This document shows positions 18,036-28,067 of a DNA stretch of 64,000 nt, piece after piece. Position 1 is the stretch's first letter; each line of letters starts with the position of its first letter. This DNA is from Mesorhizobium muleiense (lineage in GTDB: Bacteria; Pseudomonadota; Alphaproteobacteria; Rhizobiales; Rhizobiaceae). The notes beneath the pieces were generated by a model. That model was not told the origin of the DNA. It worked only from the letters and a program-made list of their open reading frames with translations, and did not search any database. The position numbers were made by a program, and so were the translations under genes. The stretch spans positions 372,001 through 436,000 of the forward strand of contig NZ_FNEE01000002.1 in NCBI RefSeq assembly GCF_900099905.1. The letters are read 5' to 3'.

Positions 18036-21000
18036 ATGCGCATCGAGCGTCGTTTCACCAAGCAAGGGCTAGCAGGTCAAGAACGGGCGGCTTATGCGGA
18101 GATCGAATTCCGCAAGGCGCTTTCGGAGATCAAGAATCCGGATGGCTCGGTGGTGTTCCGCTTGGACAATATCGATGTGCCGGCGCAGTTCAGCCAGGTT
18201 GCCGCCGACATCCTGGCGCAGAAATATTTCCGCAAGGCCGGCGTGCCGGCACGGCTGAAGAAGGTCGAGGAGAATGACGTCCCCTCCTTCCTGTGGCGCT
18301 CCGTCGCCGACGAGGCCGAACTGGCAAAACTGCCCGAGGCTGAGCGCTACGGCTCCGAGATCGACGCCCGCCAGGTTTTCGACCGGCTCGCCGGCACCTG
18401 GACCTATTGGGGCTGGAAGGGCGGCTACTTCAAGTCGGAGGAAGACGCGCGCGCCTTCCGCGACGAGCTCGCCTATATGCTGGCCACCCAGCGCGTTGCG
18501 CCGAACTCGCCGCAATGGTTCAACACCGGCCTGCACTGGGCCTATGGCATCGACGGCCCGAGCCAGGGCCACTTCTATGTCGACCCGTTCACCGGCAAGC
18601 TGACCAAGTCGAAGTCTTCCTACGAGCATCCGCAGCCGCATGCCTGCTTCATCCAGGGCGTGCAGGACGATCTCGTCAACGAAGGCGGCATCATGGATTT
18701 GTGGGTGCGTGAAGCGCGCCTGTTCAAATACGGCTCCGGCACCGGCTCCAACTTCTCGTTCCTGCGCGGCGAAGGCGAAAAACTGTCCGGCGGCGGCCGC
18801 TCGTCCGGCCTGATGAGCTTCCTCAAGATCGGCGACCGCGCGGCGGGCGCCATCAAGTCGGGCGGCACGACGCGCCGCGCCGCAAAGATGGTCATCGTCG
18901 ACGCCGACCATCCCGATATCGAGGAATTCATCGACTGGAAGGTCAATGAGGAGCAGAAGGTCGCCTCGCTGGTCACCGGCTCGAAGATCGTCAAGAAGCA
19001 CCTCGAAGCGATCATGAAGGCCTGCATCAACTGCGAAGGCCAGGACGACGATTGCTTCGACCCGGCGATCAACACCGCGCTGAAGCGTGAGATCAAGCTG
19101 GCCAAGAAGGACGGGGTGCCGGAGAACTACATCTACCGCGTCATCCAGTTCGCCAGGCAGGGCTACACCTCGATGTCGTTCAAGACCTACGACACCGACT
19201 GGGATTCGGATGCCTACCTCACGGTTTCGGGCCAGAACTCCAACAATTCGGTCTCGCTGAAGGACGATTTCCTGCGCGCCGTAGAGCAGGACGGCGACTG
19301 GCATCTCACCGCCCGCAAGGACGGCAAGGTGCTGAAGACGCTGAAGGCCAGGGATCTGTGGGAAAAGATCGGCTATGCCGCCTGGGCGTCGGCCGACCCG
19401 GGCCTGCACTTCAACACGACGATGAACGACTGGCACACCTGCGCCGCGGCCGGTGCGATCCGGGCGTCCAACCCGTGCTCGGAATACATGTTCCTCGACG
19501 ACACCGCCTGCAATCTGGCCTCGATCAACCTGCTGCCCTATCGCAACGCCGACGGCACCATCGACATCGCTGCCTACGAGCACACGGTTCGGCTGTGGAC
19601 CATGGTGCTGGAAATTTCCGTCATGATGGCGCAGTTCCCGTCGAAGGAGATCGCCAAGCTCTCCTACGAATACCGCACGCTCGGCCTCGGCTACGCCAAT
19701 ATTGGCGGCCTGCTGATGACCTCGGGCATTCCCTATGATTCCGACGAGGGCCGCGCCATCTGCGCAGCACTCACCGCAATCATGACCGGCACCGCCTATG
19801 CCACCTCGGCCGAAATGGCCGCCGAGCTCGGCGCCTTCCCCGATTACGACCGCAATGCCCAGAACATGCTGCGCGTCATGCGCAACCATCGCCGTGCCGC
19901 CTATGGCGACAGGGACGGCTACGAAAAACTCGCCGTCAACCCGGTGCCGCTGGTCGCCTCCGACCTGAAGCAGCCGGAGCTTGCCGCCCATGCCAAGGCT
20001 GCTTGGGACCGCGCCATCGAACTCGGCGAGGAGCATGGCTACCGCAATGCGCAGGCGACCGTGATCGCGCCGACCGGCACGATCGGCCTGGTCATGGATT
20101 GCGACACCACCGGCATCGAGCCCGACTTCGCGCTGGTCAAATTCAAGAAGCTGGCCGGCGGCGGCTATTTCAAGATCATCAACCGCGCCGTTCCGGAAGC
20201 GCTGCGCACGCTCGGCTATTCGGAAAGCCAGATCGCCGAGATCGAGGCCTATGCTGTCGGCCACGGCAACCTCAACCAGGCGCCCGCCGTCAACCCCGGC
20301 TCGCTCAAGGCCAAGGGTTTTACCGACGACAAGATCGCGGCACTTAACGCAGCATTGAAGTCGGCCTTCGACATCAAGTTTGTCTTCAACCAGTGGACGC
20401 TGGGTGCGGACTGGGTGAAGGAGACGTTTGGCTTCACCGACGAGCAGCTCAACGATTTCTCGTTCGAAATGCTGCCGGCGCTCGGCTTCTCGAAGAAGGA
20501 CATCGAGGCCGCCAACATCCATGTCTGCGGTGCGATGACCCTCGAGGGAGCACCATTTCTGAAAGACCAGCACCTGCCGGTGTTCGACTGCGCCAGCCCG
20601 TGCGGCAAGATCGGCAAGCGCTCACTGTCGATCAACAGCCACATCCAGATGATGGCGGCAGCCCAGCCCTTCATCTCCGGCGCCATTTCCAAGACCATCA
20701 ACATGCCGAACGACGCGACGGTGGAAGACGCCAAGGGCGCCTACATGCTGTCGTGGAAGCTGGCGCTGAAGGCCAACGCGCTCTATCGCGACGGCTCGAA
20801 ACTCTCGCAGCCGCTCAACGCCTCGCTGCTTGCCGACGTCGAAGACGACGAGGACGATGCCGTCGAGCAGTTGATCGCAGCACCTGCTTCACAGCGCGCC
20901 GTGCAGGTGACCGAAAAGATCGTCGAACGCGTCGTCGAACGCCTCTATCGCGACCGCGAAAAGCTGCCGAACCGCCGCAAGGGCTATACCCAGAAAGCGG

Positions 21001-21818
21001 TCGTCGGCGGCCACAAGGTCTATCTGCGCACCGGCGAATTCGACGACGGTCGCCTCGGCGAGATCTTCATCGACATGCACAAGGAAGGTGCGGCCTTCCG
21101 GGCGATGATGAACAACTTCGCCATCGCCATCTCGCTCGGCCTGCAATATGGCGTGCCGCTCGAGGAATATGTCGAAGCCTTCACCTTCACCAAATTCGAG
21201 CCGGCCGGCATGGTGCAGGGCAACGACGCGATCAAGAACGCCACGTCGATCCTCGACTACGTGTTTCGCGAGCTTGCCGTGTCCTATCTTGCCCGCCACG
21301 ACCTCGCCCATGTCGACCAGTCGGATTTCGACAAGACCGCACTCGGCCGCGGCATCAACGAAGGCAAGGCGACGCCGTTCTCGAAGGGGCTGACCCGCGG
21401 CGTCTCGCCGGTCAAGCTGGTATCGGGCATGGGTGCCGACCCCAAGGGGTTTGGGGGTTCAAGCCCCTCTCCCGCTCCCACTCGCTCGGCGCCGACGGCG
21501 TTCTCAGGCTCCAACGTGCTGGCGCTGAAGCCGGCCAGCGACGAAGCGATCGCCTATAAGCGAGACTACGAGGAGCGGGCGAAGGAACTGGTCGAGGATA
21601 TCGTCTACGACGAGGCAACCGACCCGACTGGGCTGTTCACCGACGATGCCGCAAAAGAAGCGGCCGAGGCCAAGGCGCTTGCCGCTACAAGGCGCCAGCA
21701 ATCCCTAATGCAGGGCTACACCGGCAACGAATGCTCGGAATGCCACAATTTCACGATGGTGCGGAACGGCACCTGCGAGAAGTGCGACACCTGCGGCTCG
21801 ACGAGCGGGTGCAGCTGA
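18036..21818 (+). CDS. nrdJ: Vitamin B12-dependent (class II) ribonucleotide reductase
   Basis: A 1260-residue adenosylcobalamin-dependent reductase making dNTPs from ribonucleotides without oxygen. The class II motif [11 protein letters not shown] and the phosphate/substrate segment [16 protein letters not shown] are present. The C-terminal tail is cysteine-rich ([20 protein letters not shown] then CGSTSGC), a redox tail that regenerates the active site. The start at 18036 has AAAGGGATAGG before it and fits family length. It is monocistronic, controlled by tandem NrdR boxes about 236 bp upstream. It makes growth depend on cobalamin. Confidence 0.97.
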   Translation: MRIERRFTKQGLAGQERAAYAEIEFRKALSEIKNPDGSVVFRLDNIDVPAQFSQVAADILAQKYFRKAGVPARLKKVEENDVPSFLWRSVADEAELAKLPEAERYGSEIDARQVFDRLAGTWTYWGWKGGYFKSEEDARAFRDELAYMLATQRVAPNSPQWFNTGLHWAYGIDGPSQGHFYVDPFTGKLTKSKSSYEHPQPHACFIQGVQDDLVNEGGIMDLWVREARLFKYGSGTGSNFSFLRGEGEKLSGGGRSSGLMSFLKIGDRAAGAIKSGGTTRRAAKMVIVDADHPDIEEFIDWKVNEEQKVASLVTGSKIVKKHLEAIMKACINCEGQDDDCFDPAINTALKREIKLAKKDGVPENYIYRVIQFARQGYTSMSFKTYDTDWDSDAYLTVSGQNSNNSVSLKDDFLRAVEQDGDWHLTARKDGKVLKTLKARDLWEKIGYAAWASADPGLHFNTTMNDWHTCAAAGAIRASNPCSEYMFLDDTACNLASINLLPYRNADGTIDIAAYEHTVRLWTMVLEISVMMAQFPSKEIAKLSYEYRTLGLGYANIGGLLMTSGIPYDSDEGRAICAALTAIMTGTAYATSAEMAAELGAFPDYDRNAQNMLRVMRNHRRAAYGDRDGYEKLAVNPVPLVASDLKQPELAAHAKAAWDRAIELGEEHGYRNAQATVIAPTGTIGLVMDCDTTGIEPDFALVKFKKLAGGGYFKIINRAVPEALRTLGYSESQIAEIEAYAVGHGNLNQAPAVNPGSLKAKGFTDDKIAALNAALKSAFDIKFVFNQWTLGADWVKETFGFTDEQLNDFSFEMLPALGFSKKDIEAANIHVCGAMTLEGAPFLKDQHLPVFDCASPCGKIGKRSLSINSHIQMMAAAQPFISGAISKTINMPNDATVEDAKGAYMLSWKLALKANALYRDGSKLSQPLNASLLADVEDDEDDAVEQLIAAPASQRAVQVTEKIVERVVERLYRDREKLPNRRKGYTQKAVVGGHKVYLRTGEFDDGRLGEIFIDMHKEGAAFRAMMNNFAIAISLGLQYGVPLEEYVEAFTFTKFEPAGMVQGNDAIKNATSILDYVFRELAVSYLARHDLAHVDQSDFDKTALGRGINEGKATPFSKGLTRGVSPVKLVSGMGADPKGFGGSSPSPAPTRSAPTAFSGSNVLALKPASDEAIAYKRDYEERAKELVEDIVYDEATDPTGLFTDDAAKEAAEAKALAATRRQQSLMQGYTGNECSECHNFTMVRNGTCEKCDTCGSTSGCS

Positions 21819-22390
21819 GGACCGATGCCGCCTCGGCTTCGTGAATTGACGGCATCATCTTGGTGCCAAATCCAAAACTGGACGCCTGAAAGCCAATGTG
21901 GTGCACTTGAAGCGGCTCCCGAGCCGCTTCGCTAGAAAGACGAGAATGCGAAGCAACAGCTCACTGGAGTGAACGAAATCGTTAGTGAAAAACATTTCCA
22001 GGTACTGGCCCGACAAGTTTCAAACTAGCCATTTTGAAAGCTAAAACTGGCCAGCGGCAGTTTTTCAAAAAACATTCAAATCCAGGCGCTTCCATGCTTG
22101 GAAAGTGCCCAAGAGAACAAACAGTGAAATAATCGCACCGGTTGGGACGTGGCTCGCGATGCAACCATTCGGAGTTGAATCGCAAATGATGTCAGGAGAT
22201 AATGTCATCCCGTCGTTCCCGCCAACTGCCTGTCTTTGGGTTTAACCCGTGGTGGTAAACACAAGCTACAAGTTGTGGCAGAAATCGCCCGCTAAGCGGG
22301 GGGGAAAGCTGCACCACATAGGGGCGGCCATAGCAGACGTCAGCGGTCCGGAAGAATGGCCGGGCAGGAGACATTCCTGCCCGGAACCGC
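21819..22390. other. Non-coding stretch after nrdJ
   Basis: No gene is supported over 572 bases. It holds a strong hairpin at 21909-21930, listed separately, and A/T-rich sequence up to 22200. The far end borders the 3' end of the convergent Gly/Cys-rich gene. Confidence 0.5.
21909..21930 (+). terminator. Hairpin downstream of nrdJ
   Basis: GAAGCGGCTC, two C, GAGCCGCTTC makes a perfect 10-bp inverted repeat starting 90 bases after the nrdJ stop. No T run follows, so it may be a factor-dependent stop or an mRNA-protecting hairpin rather than an intrinsic terminator. Confidence 0.5.
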
Positions 22391-23119
22391 TTATTCACCG
22401 CCGCCGCCACACCCGCCGCCGCAGCCATCACCGCCTCCACCGCAGCCACCACTGCCGCAGCCACCGCCATTGGCGTTCCGTCTGTCTTTTCGCGGCCGCC
22501 AGACAGGAAGCAGGCGCGTAAGGGCGAAGAAAACCGTCAATCCGGCAATCAACGTCCACGCGGACGAATTCCAATCGAGACTCCATCCAGTCCACAAGAC
22601 GAAAAAGGCATAGAAGGCAGCGGTGCCGAGTTGGCTCTTCGTGACATATGGCAACCGCGATGTCTCGACGACCGTGTGTCGCTCGACGTCGCCGAAGCGA
22701 ATCTGCTCGCCCGGCCAGATGTCGGACGGCGGCATGGTGCCGAATTCTTCCTGATACCGTTCCTTCGTTCGCCTGTAGCAATCGTGGAATTTGGAGTTTT
22801 CAGCAGCACCGCCTTCGGTCGGTTCGTGATGGATATCCCTGCCCAGCACACCACGGCAGAAATCGTCCCAGTAGCTACGGGTGTACACGAGGTGCAGGTG
22901 CCAGGCTTCATCGACTGCCTGCGAAGGAGTCAGCATCTCGTCAGAGACGCACATCAGGTAGACGAATTTTTTGTATTCTTCGACGACACGCTGCGCAAAC
23001 TCCGACGGCCAGCCGTTTTCTCGGGCAAGCCTGGCCGAGAAGGGCAGATTGATGTCGGGTTGATCGAAATTGTAGCCTTCAATGCGATGCCAGAGATTGA
23101 GGTCGCTTGGTCCGCTCAT
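22391..23119 (-). CDS. Glycine-rich-domain (GRDP-like) membrane protein with Gly/Cys tail
   Basis: A 242-residue protein. The N-terminal half has AVDEAWHLHLVYTRSYWDDF and FHDCYRRTKERYQEEFG, the pattern of the glycine-rich-domain-containing family found in plants and bacteria. One or two membrane segments follow near residues 175-215 (TAAFYAFFVLWTGW, then TLIAGLTVFFALT). The last 25 residues are almost only Gly and Cys (GGGCGSGGCGGGGDGCGGGC). The start 23119 is preceded by GAGAGGG. Function is unknown; the bacterial relatives are membrane proteins with the same Cys/Gly tail. It lies downstream of a tiny secreted-peptide frame. Confidence 0.8.
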   Translation of the reverse strand: MSGPSDLNLWHRIEGYNFDQPDINLPFSARLARENGWPSEFAQRVVEEYKKFVYLMCVSDEMLTPSQAVDEAWHLHLVYTRSYWDDFCRGVLGRDIHHEPTEGGAAENSKFHDCYRRTKERYQEEFGTMPPSDIWPGEQIRFGDVERHTVVETSRLPYVTKSQLGTAAFYAFFVLWTGWSLDWNSSAWTLIAGLTVFFALTRLLPVWRPRKDRRNANGGGCGSGGCGGGGDGCGGGCGGGGE

Positions 23120-23201
23120 CTGCCCTCTCACCGACGGTGGAACGACAAGAACTATAGCACATTCTGCGGAATGCACCGGCGGGGTACGTGTTTGCGTCTC
23201 T

Positions 23202-23360
23202 CTAGCTGCGCATCATTGTAATCGACCACTCCCCAACAGAGGGGCGGACAGTCGCGTCGCCCGCCGATACGGACGAGGGAAAACCAAGAGCCAAGACGAT
23301 TGCCGCCGCCAGGGCGAATTTGTTGCGTCTGATGGTTTCCCTATTCGTTATCGAAGTCAC
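23202..23360 (-). CDS. Very short secreted peptide (52 aa)
   Basis: A GTG start overlaps the TGA of the upstream frame (GTGA), a coupling arrangement. The product has a signal peptide (KFALAAAIVLALG, ending SSVSA) and leaves a mature part of only about 19 residues (GDATVRPSVGEWSITMMRS). It may be a real small exported peptide or a 3'-truncated remnant of a longer secreted protein. It lies 82 bp before the Gly/Cys-tailed gene in the same direction. Confidence 0.4.
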   Translation of the reverse strand: MTSITNRETIRRNKFALAAAIVLALGFPSSVSAGDATVRPSVGEWSITMMRS

Positions 23361-23897
23361 TGAATGACTATTGTTTTGAGTTCCTGAAGCCTTTGGTCGT
23401 AAACCGAGTTCAGGCACTCTTTGTTGGCTCCGCAGTGGTTGCGGTCTGTAAGCCAGATCCGTTGGACACCCAGGATGCGCTTTCGGAGTTCCGGCTCGAC
23501 GTTGTCGCGAATCGAGAAATATATCGAGTTCATTGCTCGATCTTTCGCCCAGATGCTTTCGTCGTCGCACATTGCAAAAGCAGAGCTACTCGAAAAACTT
23601 TCCAGCTGAAGGACGATCGCAAAATGAAAATGGAAAGTTCCTGGCGCTTTGATACTCCCGGTCCCATGCCGCGAGGCCGTTCGGGCATTTGACAGCCTGC
23701 TCGGCAAAGTCGTTGGGCAAGGCAGCCGCTGGAACATGCTGGAGCACTTCAAAGGCTATTTCGGGTGAACAGACCGCAGCTCCTCTGAAAGCTGGGCTGA
23801 ATCTGATCTCGACAGGCTCATGTGGCAAACGGCCGATAATGCGCCGCTGTTCATCGAACCCTTTTACGAAGGATGCGAAGCGCTGCGCGGAGACGAT
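23357..23897 (-). pseudogene. LprI/DUF1311-like gene, frameshifted and 5'-truncated
   Basis: Two overlapping frames together encode one protein. The downstream frame reads AMCDDESIWAKDRAMNSIYF, then RILGVQRIWLTDRNHCGANK and ECLNSVYDQRLQEL, the C-terminal pattern of LprI lysozyme-inhibitor-like domains. The upstream frame (AVCSPEIAFEVLQHVPAAAL, KCPNGLAAWDREYQSA, FCDRPSAGKF) stops at a TAG. The frames join if one base is removed from an A5 run at 23593-23597 (plus strand). No proper start codon exists before the stop at 23898, and a type B repeat begins 40 bp farther out. Confidence 0.65.
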
Positions 23898-23938
23898 TCA
23901 ATCGCTGTGCCTGCCGTCGGAAGGATGAATCGCATTCT

Positions 23939-24038
23939 GAGGGGTGTTCCAGCTTGGCACCAACAGCACTCCGGCCAACACCCCTCTTCCGTCTCGGCGC
24001 TACGCGCCGATCCACCTTCTCCCGCAAGGGGAGAAGGC
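23939..24038. repeat. Type B palindromic element (half copy)
   Basis: The AGGGGTGTTCCAGCTTGGCA block and its AACACCCCT partner, then CCACCTTCTCCCGCAAGGGG AGAAGG, match the right half of the element at 13642-13812. The left hairpin is absent. It lies between the broken LprI-like gene and the 3' end of the phytase-like gene and may have caused the truncation. Confidence 0.8.
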
Positions 24039-24046
24039 AAGAAAGC

Positions 24047-26245
24047 TCAGTTCACAGCGCTGATGTTGCCCAGGCGTAAAAACAGCGTTTCGCCGGAAGA
24101 ATCGTCGACGCCGTCATTGTCGGTGGCGACGAAGATGTCGCCGTTCTTGTCGATGGTGAACCCTTCGACCTTGTCGATGACATAGCCGTTGGTGGCTGAT
24201 TTCAGGTCGCCGACGATGTCGCGCACCAGCGTCTTTTCGACCAACGGCAGGTCGCCACCGAGCTTGGCCGGTTTGAAGGCGTCGAGCGCCACCGAATAGA
24301 TGCGCTTCACCTTGGCCAGGTCGCCGATCTGGTTGTCGCGTTCGAGGATGTAGAGCTTGCCGTCATGCGTGGTGATCTCCGACAGGCCCATCCAGCCAGC
24401 TTCGGTCGCTTCGAGCGGGTAGCGCACCGCCGACCATTCCTTGGCCTTGGGCTTGTAGGCCAAGAGCTTGACCTGGCCCTTGGGGTCGTCGGCCCATTCG
24501 CGCTGGACGGCCATCACCAGCGTCAGGTCGTCGCCTTCGCCGATCACGGTGATGCCTTCGAGACCGAAGCGGCTCTGGTGGGCGAGCAGTTCCGTCGGGA
24601 AGCCGATTTCCTGCTTGATCACGCCCTCGTCGTCGACGCGCAGGATGGCGTGCGGGACGAGCTTTGCCGGATCGCCTTCATTGGCCAGCCAGAAGCCGCC
24701 TTCACCGTCGGCGACAAGACCCTCGATGTCGAGCTTCTGTGCAGGATGGCCATCACGCGTGACGATGGTCTTGCCGGTGATCAGCGCCGGCGTTTGGGTG
24801 GCATCGATCTCGAAGATCGAGGGCGCGTTGGCGTAGAAAGAGTCCGAGGCAGCGAACAGCTTGCCGGCAGTGTCGCCGGCTGCGAGCGCCGAAAGCGCGC
24901 CCCAGCCGAGCGGCGTCCCGTCTGCCGTGGGCTTTGCCGTGATCATCGGGTAAGCGGCGGGGCCTTCGGAGCGCTTGTAGATCATCACGTGCGAGCGGGC
25001 GAGCCCGTCCTCGACCAGGTCGGCCTCGTTGGCGGTGACCAGGAGATTGCGCGACGGGATCGCGACCAGGCCCTCCGGACCGATGCCGGACGGCAGGATC
25101 TGGACAAACCGAGGCTCCGCACCGGTGTCCTTGTAGACGCCGACAATCGAGCCACGCTCCGAAGCGACGAAAATCAGCCTGTCCTCGCCGAACGTGCCGG
25201 TCTCGAGACCTTCCGGCTCGACGCCCTTCTTGTTGCGGTCGTCGGGATAATGGCCGGCATTGGCAACCTGGTACTCAAAGGACGGACCGGATTCGTAGAG
25301 AACCTCGCCCTTCTTGCTGAGGATCGTGAAGCCGCGCGAGCCGCCCTTGTAGTCGCCTTCGTTGGCAACGACGAGGCGGTCATTGTCGAGCCATTTCACG
25401 GCGTCGGGCTCGCGCGCGACGTTTTCGATCTTGCCATCGAACGACAAGGCACCGTTCTTCCTGGTGTCGACCTTGTCCAGCGTGGTCGAGCCTGCGGAGA
25501 AGTGCGTGACGATCGCGCCGGTTTCGGCGTTGACGATGGCGATGTGGTTATTTTCCTGCAGCGTGACCGCTATCTCGCCGGCCTCGTTGAAGGCGACGAA
25601 TTCCGGCTCGGGATCTTCCCCAGCGACTTCGGCAATGCCCGCCAGGTTGACGGTCTTCATCGTCGCGCAATCAGGCTGGCCTCCGGCAAGCGTGAATATT
25701 CTGAGGTCGCCGGCCGGCATCTGCGGAATTTCTCCGTCGTTCAGATCCTCGTCGCGCTCGTTCTCGATGGCGATGGCCAAAAACTTGCCGTCCTTGCTGA
25801 ACGCCAGCGAGTCCGGTTGGCCGCCGAGGTCGCAAGTGCTTTCGATCGCCTTGGAGGCAAGGTCGATAACGCTGAGGTTGCCCGAAGGCCTGGCTTTGCT
25901 TTCCGACGTGTTGACGCCGGCCAGAACCTTGCCGCCGATGACCACAACCGAGGTCGGCTCGCCTGATATCTTGACGATGCCGCCGGCCTTGGGCGCCTTG
26001 GGATCGGCGATGTCGATGAAGCCGACCGCACCGAGCGGGCTATCGGAATAAACCAGCGTCATGCCGTCTTCGCTCGCCGTGATGATCTCGGACGAAGTCG
26101 GCGTGGTCTTCTCGACATCCGCCGGGAGGTTTCCGGCCACCGCGAAGCTAGCGACCCGGTTGAACATCATGTCGGCATGGGCCGGCAGCGAAACCGAGGC
26201 AGCAAGCGCTGCCGTCAGGACGAAAAGCGCGGAATGGCGGGGCAC
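24047..26245 (-). CDS. Esterase-like activity of phytase family protein, secreted
   Basis: A 732-residue protein with a Sec signal peptide (TAALAASVSLPAHA, cut near residue 24). The body is a repetitive beta-propeller-like array, and the C-terminal part (LDIEGLVADGEGGFWLANEG, FGLEGITVIGEGDD, DKVEGFTIDKNGDIFVATDN) is the phytase-like esterase domain with acidic metal-type loops. It likely hydrolyses phosphate esters in the periplasm or outside. A three-unit Pho box 60 bp upstream supports a role in phosphate starvation. It is transcribed alone, after the GH25 gene. Confidence 0.88.
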   Translation of the reverse strand: MPRHSALFVLTAALAASVSLPAHADMMFNRVASFAVAGNLPADVEKTTPTSSEIITASEDGMTLVYSDSPLGAVGFIDIADPKAPKAGGIVKISGEPTSVVVIGGKVLAGVNTSESKARPSGNLSVIDLASKAIESTCDLGGQPDSLAFSKDGKFLAIAIENERDEDLNDGEIPQMPAGDLRIFTLAGGQPDCATMKTVNLAGIAEVAGEDPEPEFVAFNEAGEIAVTLQENNHIAIVNAETGAIVTHFSAGSTTLDKVDTRKNGALSFDGKIENVAREPDAVKWLDNDRLVVANEGDYKGGSRGFTILSKKGEVLYESGPSFEYQVANAGHYPDDRNKKGVEPEGLETGTFGEDRLIFVASERGSIVGVYKDTGAEPRFVQILPSGIGPEGLVAIPSRNLLVTANEADLVEDGLARSHVMIYKRSEGPAAYPMITAKPTADGTPLGWGALSALAAGDTAGKLFAASDSFYANAPSIFEIDATQTPALITGKTIVTRDGHPAQKLDIEGLVADGEGGFWLANEGDPAKLVPHAILRVDDEGVIKQEIGFPTELLAHQSRFGLEGITVIGEGDDLTLVMAVQREWADDPKGQVKLLAYKPKAKEWSAVRYPLEATEAGWMGLSEITTHDGKLYILERDNQIGDLAKVKRIYSVALDAFKPAKLGGDLPLVEKTLVRDIVGDLKSATNGYVIDKVEGFTIDKNGDIFVATDNDGVDDSSGETLFLRLGNISAVN

Positions 26246-26304
26246 GGGTGGCGTCTCCTGTTCGAATGGAAGCCACCTGATTGCGGGAACGACATTTCAA
26301 TGCG

Positions 26305-26333
26305 ATGACGGATCGATGACACTTCCGCGACAG
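26305..26333 (-). promoter_or_regulatory. Pho box, three 7-bp units
   Basis: Read on the minus strand, CTGTCGC, 4 bp, GTGTCAT, 4 bp, CCGTCAT gives three direct 7-bp units on an 11-bp period, the known PhoB-binding layout (CTGTCAT units). It ends 60 bp before the start of the phytase-like esterase gene and has the same orientation. This predicts induction by phosphate limitation. Confidence 0.75.
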
Positions 26334-26395
26334 GCGGCCAGGTCCGTCAATATTCACCTCATGCTGGCCTGCGAATGGGCGCTTTCCTCGGCCGC

Positions 26396-27412
26396 CTACT
26401 CCGCCTCGGCCACCATCTGCCGCCCGCCAGCCCAGTTCCGCCAGGCTCTCTCGTCGCCGTGGAAGACGTTGAGGTCGATGCGGCCCCTCACCCCATGCGA
26501 CAGGCCGGAGCCGGAATACTGCCAGAACACCCATTTGCGGCCGGGATAGACCTTTGACGGGTGCTGTGCCACCGCGCGCAGCCAGAATGGATAGTCCAGA
26601 AATGCGCCTCTGAGATTGTCGCGGTAGAAATCAGGCGCGGTGTAGATGATGGGCCGCTGGCCGTAGTGGCGCTCGAGCTTGTCCATGAACACCTGCATCT
26701 TCTCCAGCACCTTTTGCCGCGACGGCCGCCGCTTGCAGCTGGATTCGCCGTTCCACTCGACATCGATCACCGGCGGCAAGGCGCCCTCGACCCTCGGCAC
26801 GTTGCGGATGAACCAGTCAGCCTGCTCACCAGCGGTGCGGCACCAGTAGAAGAAGTGATAGGCGCCACGCTTGAGGCCGGCGGCGTCGGCATTGCGCCAG
26901 TTCTTCCTGAACATTGGGTCGAGGTGATCGCCGCCGTCGGTCGCCTTGATATAGGCGAAGTTCGCGCCCTGCGCGCGCAGCTTGCCCCAGTTCACGTTGC
27001 CTTGCCAGCGCGAGACGTCGACGCCGTGAACGGCGAGGTGCCTGGGCGATGCCCTGCCGAAATTGATCGGCTTGGCGTCGCGAAAACGATAGCGCTGGAC
27101 CGGCTCGGCGAGCATCGGTGCTGCCCGTGCCAGCCGCGTCGGCGCCACCAGGGCAATCGGCTCGGCGGGCGGTTCGATGCTTTCAACAGGCTCCGGAGTG
27201 GCCATCGCCACAGTCTGCTCCGTCGCCTCCTCCGGCGCGAAGTCGGGTTCGGCATCGGCAGCGCTGACCGACGCCACCGGCGCGGGCGGTCGTACAACCG
27301 AGCTGGTCGTCTCGCTGGACGGCACTTGCAGCGCGTCGACGCCGGACGTGGACGTGCAGCCGGCAAGGCAAAGTGACGCGATCGAGAAGATGACGACGCC
27401 TGATAACCGCAT
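26396..27412 (-). CDS. Glycoside hydrolase family 25 (lysozyme-type) lipoprotein
   Basis: A 338-residue protein. A lipoprotein signal with lipobox CLAGC (residues 15-19) and a Pro/Ala-rich linker to about 110 precede a GH25 domain. Catalytic region text is HGVDVSRWQG (129-138), FAYIKATDG, GAYHFFYWC and VIDVEW (215-220) with the Asp-x-Glu pair, plus IYTAPDFY and FWQYSGSG. The enzyme cleaves peptidoglycan beta-1,4 links in the periplasm. The start at 27412 is chosen because the signal peptide begins there; the frame is open further upstream. Confidence 0.92.
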   Translation of the reverse strand: MRLSGVVIFSIASLCLAGCTSTSGVDALQVPSSETTSSVVRPPAPVASVSAADAEPDFAPEEATEQTVAMATPEPVESIEPPAEPIALVAPTRLARAAPMLAEPVQRYRFRDAKPINFGRASPRHLAVHGVDVSRWQGNVNWGKLRAQGANFAYIKATDGGDHLDPMFRKNWRNADAAGLKRGAYHFFYWCRTAGEQADWFIRNVPRVEGALPPVIDVEWNGESSCKRRPSRQKVLEKMQVFMDKLERHYGQRPIIYTAPDFYRDNLRGAFLDYPFWLRAVAQHPSKVYPGRKWVFWQYSGSGLSHGVRGRIDLNVFHGDERAWRNWAGGRQMVAEAE

Positions 27413-27630
27413 CTGGACCTGTACGCAGAACAGAACAGACCGAGGGCAAGACAACGCCGCCGGACAAACCAGTCCGGATTGCTAACAAGAAATTACCAAC
27501 AAAGTTTGAATCAAATTGTTAGGGCAGAGGGGCTGGGCAAGGCGCTCGCTCTTTCACCGTAGCGGTGAGAGCCTGGAAACGCTGCAGGACCGAGAGGGCG
27601 CGAAGGATCGCGACGCCAGCAGGTCGCTGC

Positions 27631-27879
27631 CTAGCCGCACAACCATAGATTGTGGCAGCTCTCGGCTACCATATGAGCGGGCGGGACGGAGCGGTCGGTG
27701 CCAAGGCGATCAGAGTTGGGGCGATCGGTGACGGGATTGACCGGCGCATCATCATCCCGGCGAACCTTTTCTTCGAGCAGCGAGCGAAGCTCGGCCGGCT
27801 GCACGCGGTCACGCTCCATCACCAGCTTGACCATCGGATCGCTCAAAAGCTCATCCAGGGTGTTAATTCTGTCGTTCAT
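27631..27879 (-). CDS. Small conserved hypothetical protein (82 aa)
   Basis: The frame starts MNDRINTLDELLSDPMVKLV and continues with ERDRVQPAELRSLLEEKVRR, an amphipathic helical N-terminal half of a type often seen in Rhizobiales. The second half is Pro/Asp-rich and looks disordered. GGAGG lies six bases before the ATG. No function is assigned. It is isolated from the genes on either side. Confidence 0.7.
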   Translation of the reverse strand: MNDRINTLDELLSDPMVKLVMERDRVQPAELRSLLEEKVRRDDDAPVNPVTDRPNSDRLGTDRSVPPAHMVAESCHNLWLCG

Positions 27880-28003
27880 CCGTCGCCTCCTTCGACTGCC
27901 GACCCGCAGGCAATAGATAGGCGGCAATGATGGCTCGCCAATGACGCTTTGCCGACTATCTCGTGTCCCGGACGAAAAAATTTGGGCACGCCTTGTGCTT
28001 GAT

Positions 28004-28067
28004 TTCGCCTGCGCTTCGGTTCGCCTGTGCTTCAGTTCGCATGTACTTCAATTCGCCTGTGCTTCAA
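28004..28067. repeat. 16-bp tandem repeat, four copies
   Basis: TTCGCCTGTGCTTCAA-type units start at 28004, 28020, 28036 and 28052. They lie just beyond and into the stop codon of the GFA gene, whose TGA (28066-28064) is supplied by the last unit, so the array defines the gene's 3' end. Confidence 0.85.

Noticed and set aside
18069..20573. An 834-codon open frame opposite nrdJ
   Set aside because: Its text is the complement of conserved nrdJ codons and has no recognisable domain; long antisense frames are common in GC-rich DNA.
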